Source: Paraburkholderia kururiensis JCM 10599 = LMG 19447
Lineage (GTDB): Bacteria > Pseudomonadota > Gammaproteobacteria > Burkholderiales > Burkholderiaceae
Reading direction: 5' to 3'
NCBI RefSeq assembly: GCF_003986935.1
Contig: NZ_RJZE01000016.1
Location: 1-64,000, forward strand
Length of the DNA: 64,000 bases
The position numbers and the translations under genes were made by a program. Shown here piece by piece: positions 50,098 to 59,900 of this stretch. Each line of letters starts with the position of its first letter. The stretch's first letter is position 1. The notes beneath the pieces are model-generated. The model saw nothing but the letters and a program-made list of their open reading frames with translations. It had not been told where the DNA came from and did no database searches.

Positions 50098-51132
50098 ATG
50101 AGCAAGGACAAGGACCGCGCCATCGTCGTCAAGCGTGCTGCCCCCGCGAAGAAGGGGCATCACGGCGGCGCGTGGAAGCTCGCCTACGCGGACTTCATGA
50201 CCGCGATGATGGCGTTCTTCCTGCTGATGTGGCTGCTGAGTTCGGCGTCCACCACGCAGCTGAAGGGCATTGCCGAGTATTTCAACCAGCCGCTCAAGAT
50301 CACGCTCTGGGGCGGTGACCGCAGCGCGGAGGACTCGAGCATCCTGCGCGGCGGCGGCCGCGACATCTCGACGGACCAGCAAGGCATTACGCGCATGAGC
50401 GACGGCTCGACGTCGCGCGCGCAGCATAGCCAGCCGCACGCCGAAGACCAGACCATGAAGCAGCTGCAAGGCGAGCTGGAGCGCCGCGAGCAGGCTCGTC
50501 TGCATGACCTGCAGGTGAAGCTGATGGCCGCCATCGAGGCGAACCCGGTGCTGCGCCAGTTCAAGCAGCAGATTCGCATCGACTCGACGCTCACGGGCCT
50601 GCGCATCGAGATCGTGGATACCCAGAAGCGGCCGATGTTCGCGACCGCGAGCGACGAGGTCGAGCCGTACATGCGCGACATCCTGCGCGAAATCGGCAAG
50701 ACCTTGAACGACGTGCCGAACCGCCTCGTCGTGCAGGGCCACACCGACGCCGTGCCGTACGCGGGCGGCGAGAAGGGCTACAGCAACTGGGAGCTTTCGG
50801 CGGACCGCGCGAACGCGTCGCGCCGCGAGCTGATTGCAGGCGGCATGGACGAATCGAAGGTGCTGCGCGTGCTGGGCCTTGCCTCCACGCAGAACCTCGT
50901 GAAGGACGATCCGCTCGCGCCGGAAAACCGCCGTATCAGCATCATCGTGCTCAACAAGAAGTCGGAAGAGGCGCTGATGCGCGACGACACGACCACGACG
51001 ACGCTCTCGGACGACGCCGCGGGCTCAGGCCGGCAGCTGATTCCGAAGATCGCGCCGGATGCGGCGCCGGCACCGGTGCAGGCGCGGCCGCCGCCGCCGC
51101 TGATACAGGGGCAGCAACCGGCGCAGCAGTAA
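50098..51132 (+). CDS. motB: flagellar motor stator protein MotB
   Basis: 344 residues. A cytoplasmic basic N-terminus, one transmembrane helix (KLAYADFMTAMMAFFLLMWL) with the proton-binding Asp of YADFMTA, a plug/linker rich in charged residues, and a C-terminal OmpA-like peptidoglycan-binding domain (LVVQGHTDAVPYAG, then NWELSADRANASRRELI and NRRISIIVLNKK). It anchors the stator to the wall. The tail after residue 310 is Pro/Ala-rich. A run of decamer repeats follows the stop. Confidence 0.96.
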   Translation: MSKDKDRAIVVKRAAPAKKGHHGGAWKLAYADFMTAMMAFFLLMWLLSSASTTQLKGIAEYFNQPLKITLWGGDRSAEDSSILRGGGRDISTDQQGITRMSDGSTSRAQHSQPHAEDQTMKQLQGELERREQARLHDLQVKLMAAIEANPVLRQFKQQIRIDSTLTGLRIEIVDTQKRPMFATASDEVEPYMRDILREIGKTLNDVPNRLVVQGHTDAVPYAGGEKGYSNWELSADRANASRRELIAGGMDESKVLRVLGLASTQNLVKDDPLAPENRRISIIVLNKKSEEALMRDDTTTTTLSDDAAGSGRQLIPKIAPDAAPAPVQARPPPPLIQGQQPAQQ

Positions 51133-51143
51133 CGGACGCAGAC

Positions 51144-51183
51144 GCAGGAACAGGCAGGAACAAGCAGGAACAAGCAGGAACAA
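51144..51183 (+). repeat. four tandem decamers between motB and cheY
   Basis: GCAGGAACAA (first copy with final G) is repeated four times without gaps, 12 bases after the motB stop. Related short repeats (GACAGCAACA twice, 51651-51670) lie in the next gap. They may affect mRNA structure or be slippage-prone. Confidence 0.85.
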
Positions 51184-51220
51184 GCGCAGCAACACGAACA
51201 GGCAGGGCAGTGAGGACTTC

Positions 51221-51598
51221 ATGATCAGGAACATTCTGGCGATCGACGATTCGGCCGCGATGCGGCAAATCATCTCCGCCACGCTGACGGCGGCCGGCTA
51301 TGAGGTCACGGTGGCGTCGGATGGTGAAGAAGGGCTCGAAAACGCGCTGGCGGTCCAGTTCGACCTCGTGCTCACGGACCAGCACATGCCGCGCGTGAGC
51401 GGTCTCGATCTGATCGGGCGGCTACGCAGGAATCCGGCGTATCAGACCACGCCGATCCTGCTGCTGACGACCGAAGACAGCGAGCCGTTCAAAGACGCGG
51501 CGCGCGCGGCGGGCGCGACGGGCTGGATCGAAAAGCCCGTGGACCCGGACCTGCTGACGGACCTCGTCGCGTCGCTGTCGGAGCAGGAAGCGTCCTGA
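51221..51598 (+). CDS. single-domain response regulator, CheY-like (first copy)
   Basis: 125 residues, receiver domain only. The acidic pair D9-D10 (ILAIDDSAAM), phospho-acceptor D53 (LVLTDQHMP), the Thr pair in LLLTTED and the Lys of WIEKPVDP complete the active site. It lies before cheA, whereas a second cheY is near cheZ at 59901. It is likely a phosphate sink or a chemotaxis regulator with a partner other than FliM; the two receivers differ in most surface residues. Confidence 0.92.
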   Translation: MIRNILAIDDSAAMRQIISATLTAAGYEVTVASDGEEGLENALAVQFDLVLTDQHMPRVSGLDLIGRLRRNPAYQTTPILLLTTEDSEPFKDAARAAGATGWIEKPVDPDLLTDLVASLSEQEAS

Positions 51599-51715
51599 CA
51601 CGCGAAAGGTCCGGCCAGGAACGGCCCGGCCAGGCTCGCAGGCGGCGACAGACAGCAACAGACAGCAACAGACGGCATACGAAGCACAGACCAGATATTT
51701 CGCGGTGACCCAGGC

Positions 51716-54040
51716 ATGACACTCGACATCACACAGTTCTATCAGACGTTCTTCGACGAAGCGGACGAACTGCTCGCGCAGATGGAGCAGCTGTTGCTCA
51801 ATCTGGACATCGGCCGGCCCGACCCCGAAGACCTCGCAGCGATTTTCCGCGCGGCGCACTCCATCAAGGGCGGTGCGGCCACGTTCGGTTTCACGGCGCT
51901 CACCGAAACCACGCACATTCTCGAATCGCTGCTGGACCGCGCCCGCAACAACGAACTCGTGCTGCGCAAGGACATGATCGACACGTTCCTCGAAACGAAG
52001 GACGTGCTCTCGGGCCAGCTCGCCGACTACCGCGCGAGCGCCGAACCGGACGCCGCCGCGGCAGCCGCTGTGCGCGCGAAGCTGGAGCGGCTCTACGCCG
52101 AAAGCCGCGGCACGCCCGCGCCCGAAGCGGCTCAGCCTGCCGCAGCGGCACCGACACCGGCACCTGCGCCGGCAGCACCCGCACCCGCACCCGCACCGCA
52201 AGCCGCGGCGGCCGAACCGGCCGCGAGCGGACCGGGGTCGGCCAACGGCGTGCCCGACCACGTTGTCGATGAAGCCATTCAAGCCGCACCGTCGAGCGCA
52301 GGCGCAGCCGCCGGCGCCGACGCGGCAGAAGGACCCCACCTGAAAATTACGCTACGGGGCGTAGGGGAAAAGGACCAGGAACTGCTCGTCGAAGAACTGG
52401 GCAACCTCGGTCACATTGCCGGACAGGTAAAAGAAGGAAACGACCTCACACTGTGGGTCGACACCGACGTACCGTCCGACGACATCGTTGCCGTGTGCTG
52501 TTTCGTGATCGACGAAAGTCAGATCTCGATTGGCCGCGGCTCCGCGCCGGGACAGGGCGAACAGCAGGGCGAACCTGGAACGCCTGCCGCTGCCGCTCAT
52601 GAACCGGCGTTGCCGGCGGCGGCCGCCACGCAACCCGTTGCGCCGCCGCCCGCCACTTCTTCGAATCAAACCGATGCCGCAGCGAGCGCGCCGGCGAGCC
52701 AGCCGGCCGCGCCCGCAGCATCGGCACCCGCTGCTGTTCCCGCGCCGGCACCGGCCGCCGCGCCGGCCGAGCACGCTGCGGCGGCCAAGCCTGCCGCCGC
52801 CACGGCCGAAGAGCGCAAGGCGCGCCCCGCCGCCGCAGCAGCGGGCAGCGAAGGCAGCTCCATCCGCGTGGGCGTCGAGAAGGTCGACCAGCTCATCAAC
52901 CTCGTCGGCGAACTCGTCATTACGCAGGCCATGCTGGCCGAAACCACCAGCACGTTCGACCCGGCGCTGCACGACCGGCTCTTCAACGGCATGGCGCAGC
53001 TCGAACGCAATGCGCGCGACCTGCAGGAAGCGGTGATGTCCATCCGCATGATGCCGATGGACTACGTGTTCAGCCGCTTCCCGCGTCTCGTGCGCGACCT
53101 CGCCTCGAAGCTCGGCAAGGAAGTGGAACTGGTCACGTTCGGTCAGGCCACGGAACTCGACAAGAGCCTGATCGAGCGCATCATCGACCCGCTCACGCAC
53201 CTCGTGCGCAACAGCCTCGACCACGGCATCGAAACGGTGGAAGCGCGCCGCGCCGCGGGCAAGGACGGCACGGGCCAGCTCGTGCTCTCAGCCGCGCACC
53301 ACGGCGGCAACATCGTGATCGAGGTGAGCGACGACGGCGCCGGCCTGCGCCGCGACAAGATTCTCGCGAAGGCGGTCAAGCAAGGCCTGCCCGTCTCCGA
53401 CACGATGAGCGACGACGAAGTCTGGCAACTCATCTTCATGCCGGGCTTCTCCACCGCCGAGCAAGTCACCGATGTCTCGGGCCGCGGCGTGGGCATGGAC
53501 GTCGTGAAGCGAAACATCCAGGCCATGGGCGGCCACGTCGAGATCACCTCGCACGCGGGCAAGGGCACGACCACACGCATCGTGCTGCCGCTCACGCTCG
53601 CCATTCTCGACGGCATGTCGGTGAAGGTGGGCAACGAGATCTTCATCCTGCCGCTCAACTTCGTGATGGAGTCGCTCCAGCCGCGCAACGAAGACATCTA
53701 CACGGTCGCCAACGGCGAGCGCGTGGTGCGCGTGCGCGGCGAGTACCTGCCGCTCGTGGCGCTGCACGAAGTGTTCTCGGTGGAAGGCGCGCGTACGGAT
53801 CCGACGCAGGGCATCGTCACCATTCTGGAGACGGAAGGCCGGCGCTTCGCGATGCTGATCGACGAACTGGTCGGCCAGCAGCAGGTGGTGGTGAAGAACC
53901 TCGAAACGAACTACCGCAAGGTGCACGGCATTTCCGCCGCGACCATTCTCGGCGACGGCAGTGTCGCCCTGATCGTGGACGTGGCGGCATTGAACCGCGA
54001 GACGCGCGCCGCGCACGGTTCGCTCGCGGCGCTCGCATAA
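51716..54040 (+). CDS. cheA: chemotaxis histidine kinase CheA
   Basis: 774 residues. P1 phosphotransfer domain with His48 (FRAAHSIKGGAATFGF). P2 (about 205-272: LKITLRGVGEKDQELLVEEL) for CheY/CheB docking lies between two Ala/Pro-rich linkers (about 140-200 and 275-375). P3 dimerisation begins near 380 (VGVEKVDQLINLVGELVI). P4 kinase has N, G1 and G2 motifs (HLVRNSLDHGIE, VSDDGAGL, SGRGVGMDVV). P5 CheW-like regulatory domain runs from about 640. It phosphorylates CheY and CheB in response to receptors. Confidence 0.97.
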   Translation: MTLDITQFYQTFFDEADELLAQMEQLLLNLDIGRPDPEDLAAIFRAAHSIKGGAATFGFTALTETTHILESLLDRARNNELVLRKDMIDTFLETKDVLSGQLADYRASAEPDAAAAAAVRAKLERLYAESRGTPAPEAAQPAAAAPTPAPAPAAPAPAPAPQAAAAEPAASGPGSANGVPDHVVDEAIQAAPSSAGAAAGADAAEGPHLKITLRGVGEKDQELLVEELGNLGHIAGQVKEGNDLTLWVDTDVPSDDIVAVCCFVIDESQISIGRGSAPGQGEQQGEPGTPAAAAHEPALPAAAATQPVAPPPATSSNQTDAAASAPASQPAAPAASAPAAVPAPAPAAAPAEHAAAAKPAAATAEERKARPAAAAAGSEGSSIRVGVEKVDQLINLVGELVITQAMLAETTSTFDPALHDRLFNGMAQLERNARDLQEAVMSIRMMPMDYVFSRFPRLVRDLASKLGKEVELVTFGQATELDKSLIERIIDPLTHLVRNSLDHGIETVEARRAAGKDGTGQLVLSAAHHGGNIVIEVSDDGAGLRRDKILAKAVKQGLPVSDTMSDDEVWQLIFMPGFSTAEQVTDVSGRGVGMDVVKRNIQAMGGHVEITSHAGKGTTTRIVLPLTLAILDGMSVKVGNEIFILPLNFVMESLQPRNEDIYTVANGERVVRVRGEYLPLVALHEVFSVEGARTDPTQGIVTILETEGRRFAMLIDELVGQQQVVVKNLETNYRKVHGISAATILGDGSVALIVDVAALNRETRAAHGSLAALA

Positions 54041-54085
54041 GCAGACCTATTAACTGAACCTTTTCCCAACCGTTTGGGGGCTAAC

Positions 54086-54622
54086 GTGGCAGAAGTCCAA
54101 TCCATCCAGAACAGCGGCGCGGGCGGCGGCGCCCTCGCGCATCGCCGCGACGCGCAGCAGGCCGAGGCGGGCGGTCAGGAATTCCTCGTCTTCACGCTGG
54201 GCGCGGAAGAGTACGGCATCGACATCCTGAAGGTGCAGGAAATTCGCGGCTACGAAAGCGTGACGCGCATCGCGAACGCGCCCGACTTCATCAAGGGCGT
54301 CATTAACTTGCGCGGCATCATCGTGCCGATCGTGGACATGCGCATCAAGTTCCACCTGGGCCGCGTCGAGTACGACCACCAGACCGTGGTGATCATCCTG
54401 AACGTCGCGCATCGCGTGGTGGGCATGGTGGTGGACGGCGTCTCCGACGTGCTCACGCTCCAGACCGACCAGATCATGCCGGCGCCGGAATTCGGCGCGA
54501 CGCTCACCACCGAGTACCTCACGGGCCTCGGTACCGTGGACGGCCGCATGCTGATCCTGATGGACATCGAAAAGCTGATGACGAGCCGCGAAATGGCGCT
54601 CATCGAAGCGCTGGGCGTATAA
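54086..54622 (+). CDS. cheW: chemotaxis coupling protein CheW
   Basis: 178 residues with the SH3-like CheW fold: QEFLVFTLGAEEYGIDILKV, then IRGYESVTRIANAPDFIKGV and INLRGIIVPIVDMRIKF. It links receptors to CheA at the membrane cluster. The GTG at 54086 is chosen for its GGGGG ribosome-binding site (7 bases upstream). A short Gly/Ala N-terminus precedes the domain. It is followed by the tar-like receptor gene. Confidence 0.96.
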   Translation: MAEVQSIQNSGAGGGALAHRRDAQQAEAGGQEFLVFTLGAEEYGIDILKVQEIRGYESVTRIANAPDFIKGVINLRGIIVPIVDMRIKFHLGRVEYDHQTVVIILNVAHRVVGMVVDGVSDVLTLQTDQIMPAPEFGATLTTEYLTGLGTVDGRMLILMDIEKLMTSREMALIEALGV

Positions 54623-54864
54623 GCCGGGCGCATTAAAAGTTACGCCGGGGGGTGCAGTCGGCGGTGACGGATGCCTGCGGGCTCGCAGCAGGCGGGCGTT
54701 CGTTGCCTGACCGGGGAAAAGCAGTGAAAAAGGGTGCAAGCCGCCAGAACGCAGTTGATGAGAAGCGGCGCAACGCCCACATGGAATGAACGGGGTATGG
54801 ACACGCGCACGTGCGCGCACGGTTTTCAGGCAGGGCAACTGCAGCTCAGGCAAGGAGTATGACG

Positions 54865-56904
54865 ATGTTGCAGAAGTGGTCGATCCGCACGACCTTGACG
54901 GTGGTCGGACTCATTCTGGTCGCGCTGACCCTGGTGGTGGGCGCGCTGGGGCTCGTCGCGCTTTCGCGCGCGAACGGCTCCATCGAAACGATCGCGCACG
55001 GCGACCTCGTGGCCATTCGCGCGCTGAACGATGCGTCTTCATTGATGCTGCGCACGCGCGTGGCGATCGACCGCGTTAGCACGCTGACGGCGGGCGGCAA
55101 CACGGACGAAGCGAAGAAGGTGCTGGACCGTGCCCAGGAGCTGTACGGCAAGTCCAACGAAAACTGGAAGACATTCCTCGATACGCCGAAGGCCGGCATC
55201 GAACAGGCAACGCTCGACGAACTCGGCACGAAGCGCACGGCGCTGCTGCGCGACGGCGTGGACGCCGAACTCGCCGCGCTGCGCGCAAGCGACCTCAACG
55301 CGTACCACGCCATTGCGGACACGAAGATCAGCCCGATGTTCGTCTCCTACGACAACACGGCCGCGCAGATCGTGAAGGCGCTTCAGGACCACGCCGAGAA
55401 CCAGCAGGCGGGTGCGCAATCGCAGATCAGCCTGATGCAGACGCTGATCGGCGCGGTAATCGCGGTGGCGCTCGTGATGGTGGTGGCGATTCGCCTGATG
55501 CTGCGCGGCCTCATCGTGCAGCCGCTCGCCGACGCCGTGAACTGCTTCGAGCGCATGGCCTCGGGCGACCTCACGCAGCCCGTTGAAGTGCGCAGCGACA
55601 ACGAAATCGGCCGGCTCTTCGGCAGCATTCGCCGCATGCAGCACAGCCTCACGACGATGGTGAAGTCTGTGCATACGAGCACCGAATCCATCGACACCGG
55701 CGCGCGCGAAATCGCGATGGGCAACACGGACCTCTCGCAGCGCACCGAGCAGCAGGCGGCCTCACTGCAGGAAACGGCCTCCAGCATGGAACAGCTCACC
55801 GGCACGGTGAAGCAGAACGCCGAGAACGCGCGCCAGGCGAGCCAGCTTGCCGTGAACGCGTCGGACATCGCCACGCGCGGCGGCGAAGTGGTGAGCCAGG
55901 TGGTTCACACCATGCAGGACATCGCGACGAGTTCGAGCAAGGTGGTGGACATCATCGGCGTGATCGAAGGCATTGCGTTCCAGACCAACATACTCGCGTT
56001 GAACGCGGCGGTGGAAGCCGCACGCGCCGGCGAGCAGGGCCGCGGCTTCGCCGTGGTGGCGGGCGAAGTGCGCAGCCTCGCGCAGCGCAGCGCGAGTGCC
56101 GCCAAGGAAATCAAGGAACTCATCAGCGACGCGGCCGGCAAGGTGGACAGCGGCTCTGAACTGGTGGGCCGCGCGGGCACCACGATGGACGAAATCCTGC
56201 AGGCCGTGCGCCGCGTGACGGACATCATGGGCGAGATCAGCGCCGCGTCCGAAGAGCAGTCGAGCGGCATCGAACAGGTGAACCGCGCCGTCGTGCAGAT
56301 GGATACGGTCACACAGCAGAACGCGGCGCTCGTGGAGCAGGCCGCCGCTGCGGCGGCATCGCTCGAAGAGCAGACGCGCCAGCTTCAGACCGTAGTGGGC
56401 GGCTGGCGCGTGACGGGCGGCCAGCGCCAGCAGGCGTCGTACAGCGCGCGGCCGGCAGCGGCCGTGACGTCGGCGAAGGGTTCGAACACGAGCGGCGCGC
56501 TGGCGACGTCGGCGAAGGCTGTATCGACGAAGGCAAAGGCTGTGACGACGGCCGCGACGGCGACGACGTCGCGCCCGGCGACGAGCAAACGTAGCGCGCC
56601 GGCATTGGCGGCGGATAAGGCAGCAGACAAGCCCGCAGCGGTCGAAGCGCATGGCGCAGCCGCGGCAGGCGAAGTCGCAACCGAGGCCGCAGCCGAGGCG
56701 GCGACTGAAGCCCGGAGCAGCGCAGCCGGCAGCGCGACCCGCGCCGCCCCGGCCCGCGCTACCCGCGCAGCCGCCGCACCGGCCGCCAAAGCGGCGCTGG
56801 CGCCTCGCGCCGAGCCGCTCTTGAGACCGAAGACAGGTGCATCCGCCGCCGCGTCGCGCGCAAGCGAGACGAGCGCCTCGGATGCGGATTGGGAAACTTT
56901 CTAG
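54865..56904 (+). CDS. methyl-accepting chemotaxis protein (Tar/Tsr-like)
   Basis: A 679-residue chemoreceptor in the che operon. TM1 (about 10-32: TVVGLILVALTLVVGALGLV), a periplasmic helical-bundle domain, TM2 near 195-215 (TLIGAVIAVALVMVVAIRLM), HAMP, then the signalling hairpin (IEGIAFQTNILALNAAVEA). An unusually long Ala-rich tail (about 505-675) ends in DWETF, the CheR/CheB tether. The second ATG (54865) is used because AAGGAG lies 7 bases before it. The position corresponds to tar in enterobacteria, but ligand specificity cannot be assigned. Confidence 0.93.
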   Translation: MLQKWSIRTTLTVVGLILVALTLVVGALGLVALSRANGSIETIAHGDLVAIRALNDASSLMLRTRVAIDRVSTLTAGGNTDEAKKVLDRAQELYGKSNENWKTFLDTPKAGIEQATLDELGTKRTALLRDGVDAELAALRASDLNAYHAIADTKISPMFVSYDNTAAQIVKALQDHAENQQAGAQSQISLMQTLIGAVIAVALVMVVAIRLMLRGLIVQPLADAVNCFERMASGDLTQPVEVRSDNEIGRLFGSIRRMQHSLTTMVKSVHTSTESIDTGAREIAMGNTDLSQRTEQQAASLQETASSMEQLTGTVKQNAENARQASQLAVNASDIATRGGEVVSQVVHTMQDIATSSSKVVDIIGVIEGIAFQTNILALNAAVEAARAGEQGRGFAVVAGEVRSLAQRSASAAKEIKELISDAAGKVDSGSELVGRAGTTMDEILQAVRRVTDIMGEISAASEEQSSGIEQVNRAVVQMDTVTQQNAALVEQAAAAAASLEEQTRQLQTVVGGWRVTGGQRQQASYSARPAAAVTSAKGSNTSGALATSAKAVSTKAKAVTTAATATTSRPATSKRSAPALAADKAADKPAAVEAHGAAAAGEVATEAAAEAATEARSSAAGSATRAAPARATRAAAAPAAKAALAPRAEPLLRPKTGASAAASRASETSASDADWETF

Positions 56905-57012
56905 CAGGCATGCTGCGTTGCAGGCAATTCACAAGTAGTTGCAGGCAACTGCAAGGCATGTCCCCACGAACGTGAACAGGCGCAATGCCTTGCATGACAG
57001 GCACGAAACATC

Positions 57013-57960
57013 ATGATGGCAAGGCGCACACCACAGTCCGCACAGCCCGATCTGTCTGACCGGCAGAAAATGGGCGAGCCCGGTCGGGACTTCGAGTTCA
57101 CGTCGGCGGATTTCGCACGCATTCGCGAGCTGATTCACCGCCGTGCGGGCATTTCGCTCTCGGACCACAAGCGCGACATGGCGTACAGCCGCCTCGCGCG
57201 GCGTCTGCGGGCGCTCGGGCTTGACACGTTTCGCGACTATCTCGACCGGCTGGAAGCCACCAACGATCCGGCCGAGTGGGAAGCGTTCACGAACGCGCTC
57301 ACCACGAACCTCACGGCATTCTTCCGCGAGGCGCATCACTTCCCGATCCTCGCGGACTTCGTGAAGCGCCGCCAGCAGCCCGTTTCGGTGTGGTGCTCGG
57401 CGGCGTCCACGGGCGAGGAACCGTATTCGATCGCGATGACGCTCGTGGAAGCGCTCGGCGAGCAGGCCGCGCGCCACGCCACCATCCTTGCCACGGACCT
57501 GGACACCCAGGTGCTCGCCAAAGGCGAGGCCGGCGTCTACGCGTTCGACCAGGTGAAGCATCTTTCGCAGGAGCGCCTGAAGCGCTTCTTCCTGAAGGGC
57601 ACCGGCGCGCACGCGGGGCTCGTGAAGGTGCGGCCCGAACTGCGCGCGATGATCCGCTTCGAACAGCTCAATCTGACGGATGCCGACTACGGCTTGCGTA
57701 CGCAGTTCGACGCGATCTTCTGCCGCAACGTCATGATCTATTTCGACAAGCCGACGCAGTCGCAGGTGCTTTCGCGCTTCGAGCCGCTCGTCAAGCCGGG
57801 CGGGCTGCTGTTTGCCGGCCACTCGGAGAACTTCACCTACGTCACGCAGGCGTTCCGCCTGCGCGGCCAGACGGTCTACGAACTCACGCGCGACAGCGCC
57901 GACCACGCGCGCAGCAGCGCGCGCGCCGGCACCGCGGCAACGAGCGGAGCGATCGCATGA
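57013..57960 (+). CDS. cheR: chemotaxis methyltransferase CheR
   Basis: 315 residues. Methylates receptor glutamates using SAM. The N-terminal helical domain (FARIRELIHRRAGISLSDHK) is followed by the SAM-binding domain (VWCSAASTGEEPYSIAMTL, then ILATDLDTQVLAKGEAGVY, and FDAIFCRNVMIYFD). A beta-subdomain for DWETF docking is expected in the C-terminal half. The stop overlaps the cheD start (ATGA), so the two are coupled. Confidence 0.97.
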   Translation: MMARRTPQSAQPDLSDRQKMGEPGRDFEFTSADFARIRELIHRRAGISLSDHKRDMAYSRLARRLRALGLDTFRDYLDRLEATNDPAEWEAFTNALTTNLTAFFREAHHFPILADFVKRRQQPVSVWCSAASTGEEPYSIAMTLVEALGEQAARHATILATDLDTQVLAKGEAGVYAFDQVKHLSQERLKRFFLKGTGAHAGLVKVRPELRAMIRFEQLNLTDADYGLRTQFDAIFCRNVMIYFDKPTQSQVLSRFEPLVKPGGLLFAGHSENFTYVTQAFRLRGQTVYELTRDSADHARSSARAGTAATSGAIA

Positions 57961-58739
57961 GCACGACCTTGCCGGTTGCCACCAACCTCTACTACGACAA
58001 CCACTTCCAGCGCCCCGGCGTGAAGCTGCTGCCGAACGAGTTCTACATGACGAGCGAAGACATGGTGCTTGTCACGGTGCTGGGCTCGTGCGTGGCGGCG
58101 TGCATTCGCGACCGCACCGCGGGCATCGGCGGCATGAACCATTTCATGCTGCCCGACGACGGCGCGGATGCCGGGCACGCCGCGTCGGACTCCATGCGCT
58201 ACGGCGCGTACGCGATGGAAGTGCTCATCAACGAGATGATCAAGGCGGGCGGCCGGCGCGAGCGCTTCGAGGCGAAAGTGTTCGGCGGCGCCGCAGTGCT
58301 GGCGGGCATGACCACCATCAACATCGGCGACCGCAACTCCGAGTTCGTGCGCCGCTATCTCGCGCTGGAAAAAATTCCCATCGTGGCCGAAGACCTGCAG
58401 GGCGAGCATCCGCGCAAGGTGGCGTTCCTGCCGCGCACGGGCCAGGTCATGGTGAAGAAGTTGCGCCTGCAGCAGGACCCGACTGTGGCCGAGCGCGAAC
58501 AGGCGCTCGCGCGGCAGACCGCCGAAGCCCGCGCCGAGCGCCTCGCCAGAGCGCGCGCCCACATGGAACTCTTCGCCGGCGCGCAGACGGGCGCCGCACG
58601 TCCCGACCTGCCGCGGGCCGGCCCCGCCGGTGCGCCTGCGCGCCCGGGCGGCGCCGCGAAGCCGCGCATCGAACTGTTCGGTGCGCGCCCCCGCCCCAAC
58701 AACCAGGACAACAACGCCAAGACAGTAGAGGAGGCGTGA
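57957..58739 (+). CDS. cheD: chemoreceptor deamidase CheD
   Basis: 260 residues. Converts receptor Gln to Glu before methylation. The catalytic Cys45 (VLGSCVAACIRDR) and His62 (GGMNHFMLPDDG) are present. The core ends near residue 190; the C-terminal extension (about 195-260) is Arg/Ala/Pro-rich and longer than in the minimal family. The gene overlaps cheR upstream by 4 bases and is 5 bases before the chosen cheB start. Confidence 0.95.
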   Translation: MSTTLPVATNLYYDNHFQRPGVKLLPNEFYMTSEDMVLVTVLGSCVAACIRDRTAGIGGMNHFMLPDDGADAGHAASDSMRYGAYAMEVLINEMIKAGGRRERFEAKVFGGAAVLAGMTTINIGDRNSEFVRRYLALEKIPIVAEDLQGEHPRKVAFLPRTGQVMVKKLRLQQDPTVAEREQALARQTAEARAERLARARAHMELFAGAQTGAARPDLPRAGPAGAPARPGGAAKPRIELFGARPRPNNQDNNAKTVEEA

Positions 58740-58744
58740 CAGCT

Positions 58745-59833
58745 GTGCAAAAGATCAAGGTTTTGTGTGTGGACGACTCAGCGCTGATCCGCAGCCTGAT
58801 GACGGAAATCATCAACAGCCAGCCGGACATGACGGTGGTGGCGACGGCGCCGGATCCGCTCGTCGCGCGCGAGCTCATCAAGCAGCACAACCCCGACGTG
58901 CTCACGCTCGACGTGGAAATGCCGCGCATGGACGGTCTCGACTTCCTCGAGAAGCTGATGCGTCTGCGGCCCATGCCGGTGGTGATGGTGTCGTCGCTGA
59001 CCGAGCGCGGCTCGGAAATCACGCTGCGCGCGCTCGAACTGGGCGCCGTGGACTTCGTGACCAAGCCGAAGGTGGGCATTCGCGACGGCATGCTCGAATA
59101 TTCCGAGAAGCTCGCCGACAAGATTCGCGCAGCAGCCCGCGCGCGGGTTCGCCAGGCCGCGCCCGCGCACGTCGCGGCGGCGGCTGCGGCGGCAGGTGCC
59201 GGCGCGGCGGCGCCGCTCATCAACAATCCGCTCGTGAGTACGGAAAAGCTCATCATCGTGGGCGCCTCCACGGGCGGTACCGAAGCCATTCGCGAAGTGC
59301 TCGTGCCGCTGCCGCCGGACGCCCCCGCGGTGCTGATCGCGCAGCACATGCCGCCCGGTTTCACAAAATCTTTTGCGCAACGGCTCAATGGTTTGTGCCG
59401 GATTACCGTTAAAGAGGCTGAGCACGGCGAACGCGTGCTGCCGGGCCATGCTTATATCGCGCCGGGCCACGCGCACCTGCTGCTCGCGCGTAGCGGCGCG
59501 AACTACATCGCCCATCTGTCCGACGACCCGCCGGTGAACCGGCACCGTCCGTCGGTGGACGTGCTGTTCCGCTCCGCGGCCCAGCATGCGGGCAAGAACG
59601 CGATCGGCGTGATCCTGACCGGCATGGGCCGCGACGGCGCGGCGGGGCTGCTCGAAATGCGCAAGGCGGGTGCTTACACGCTCGCCCAGGACGAAGCGAG
59701 CTGCGTCGTGTTCGGCATGCCGCGCGAGGCTATTGCGATGGGCGCCGCCGACGAGATCGCGCCGCTTGCCGACATGAGCCGCCGCGTGATGGCACGCCTT
59801 GCGTTGATGGGCGACCGCGTGCAGCGCGTATGA
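58745..59833 (+). CDS. cheB: chemotaxis methylesterase CheB
   Basis: 362 residues. An N-terminal receiver (D10-D11, phospho-acceptor D56, TSSLTERGSEITLRALELG region, K of VTKPKVG) is joined by an Ala-rich linker (about 137-165) to the esterase domain with GASTGGTEAI (catalytic Ser), AQHMPPGFTKSF (His) and GMGRDGAAGL (Asp). It demethylates and deamidates receptors. A GTG at 58745 with GGAGG 10 bases upstream is preferred; the GTG at 58736 overlaps the cheD stop and is also possible. Confidence 0.96.
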   Translation: MQKIKVLCVDDSALIRSLMTEIINSQPDMTVVATAPDPLVARELIKQHNPDVLTLDVEMPRMDGLDFLEKLMRLRPMPVVMVSSLTERGSEITLRALELGAVDFVTKPKVGIRDGMLEYSEKLADKIRAAARARVRQAAPAHVAAAAAAAGAGAAAPLINNPLVSTEKLIIVGASTGGTEAIREVLVPLPPDAPAVLIAQHMPPGFTKSFAQRLNGLCRITVKEAEHGERVLPGHAYIAPGHAHLLLARSGANYIAHLSDDPPVNRHRPSVDVLFRSAAQHAGKNAIGVILTGMGRDGAAGLLEMRKAGAYTLAQDEASCVVFGMPREAIAMGAADEIAPLADMSRRVMARLALMGDRVQRV

Positions 59834-59900
59834 TGCCGTTCGGCTGCGACGCGAACGGGCGCGCGCACGCCGCACACACAATTTGCACAGAGGAACCAAG

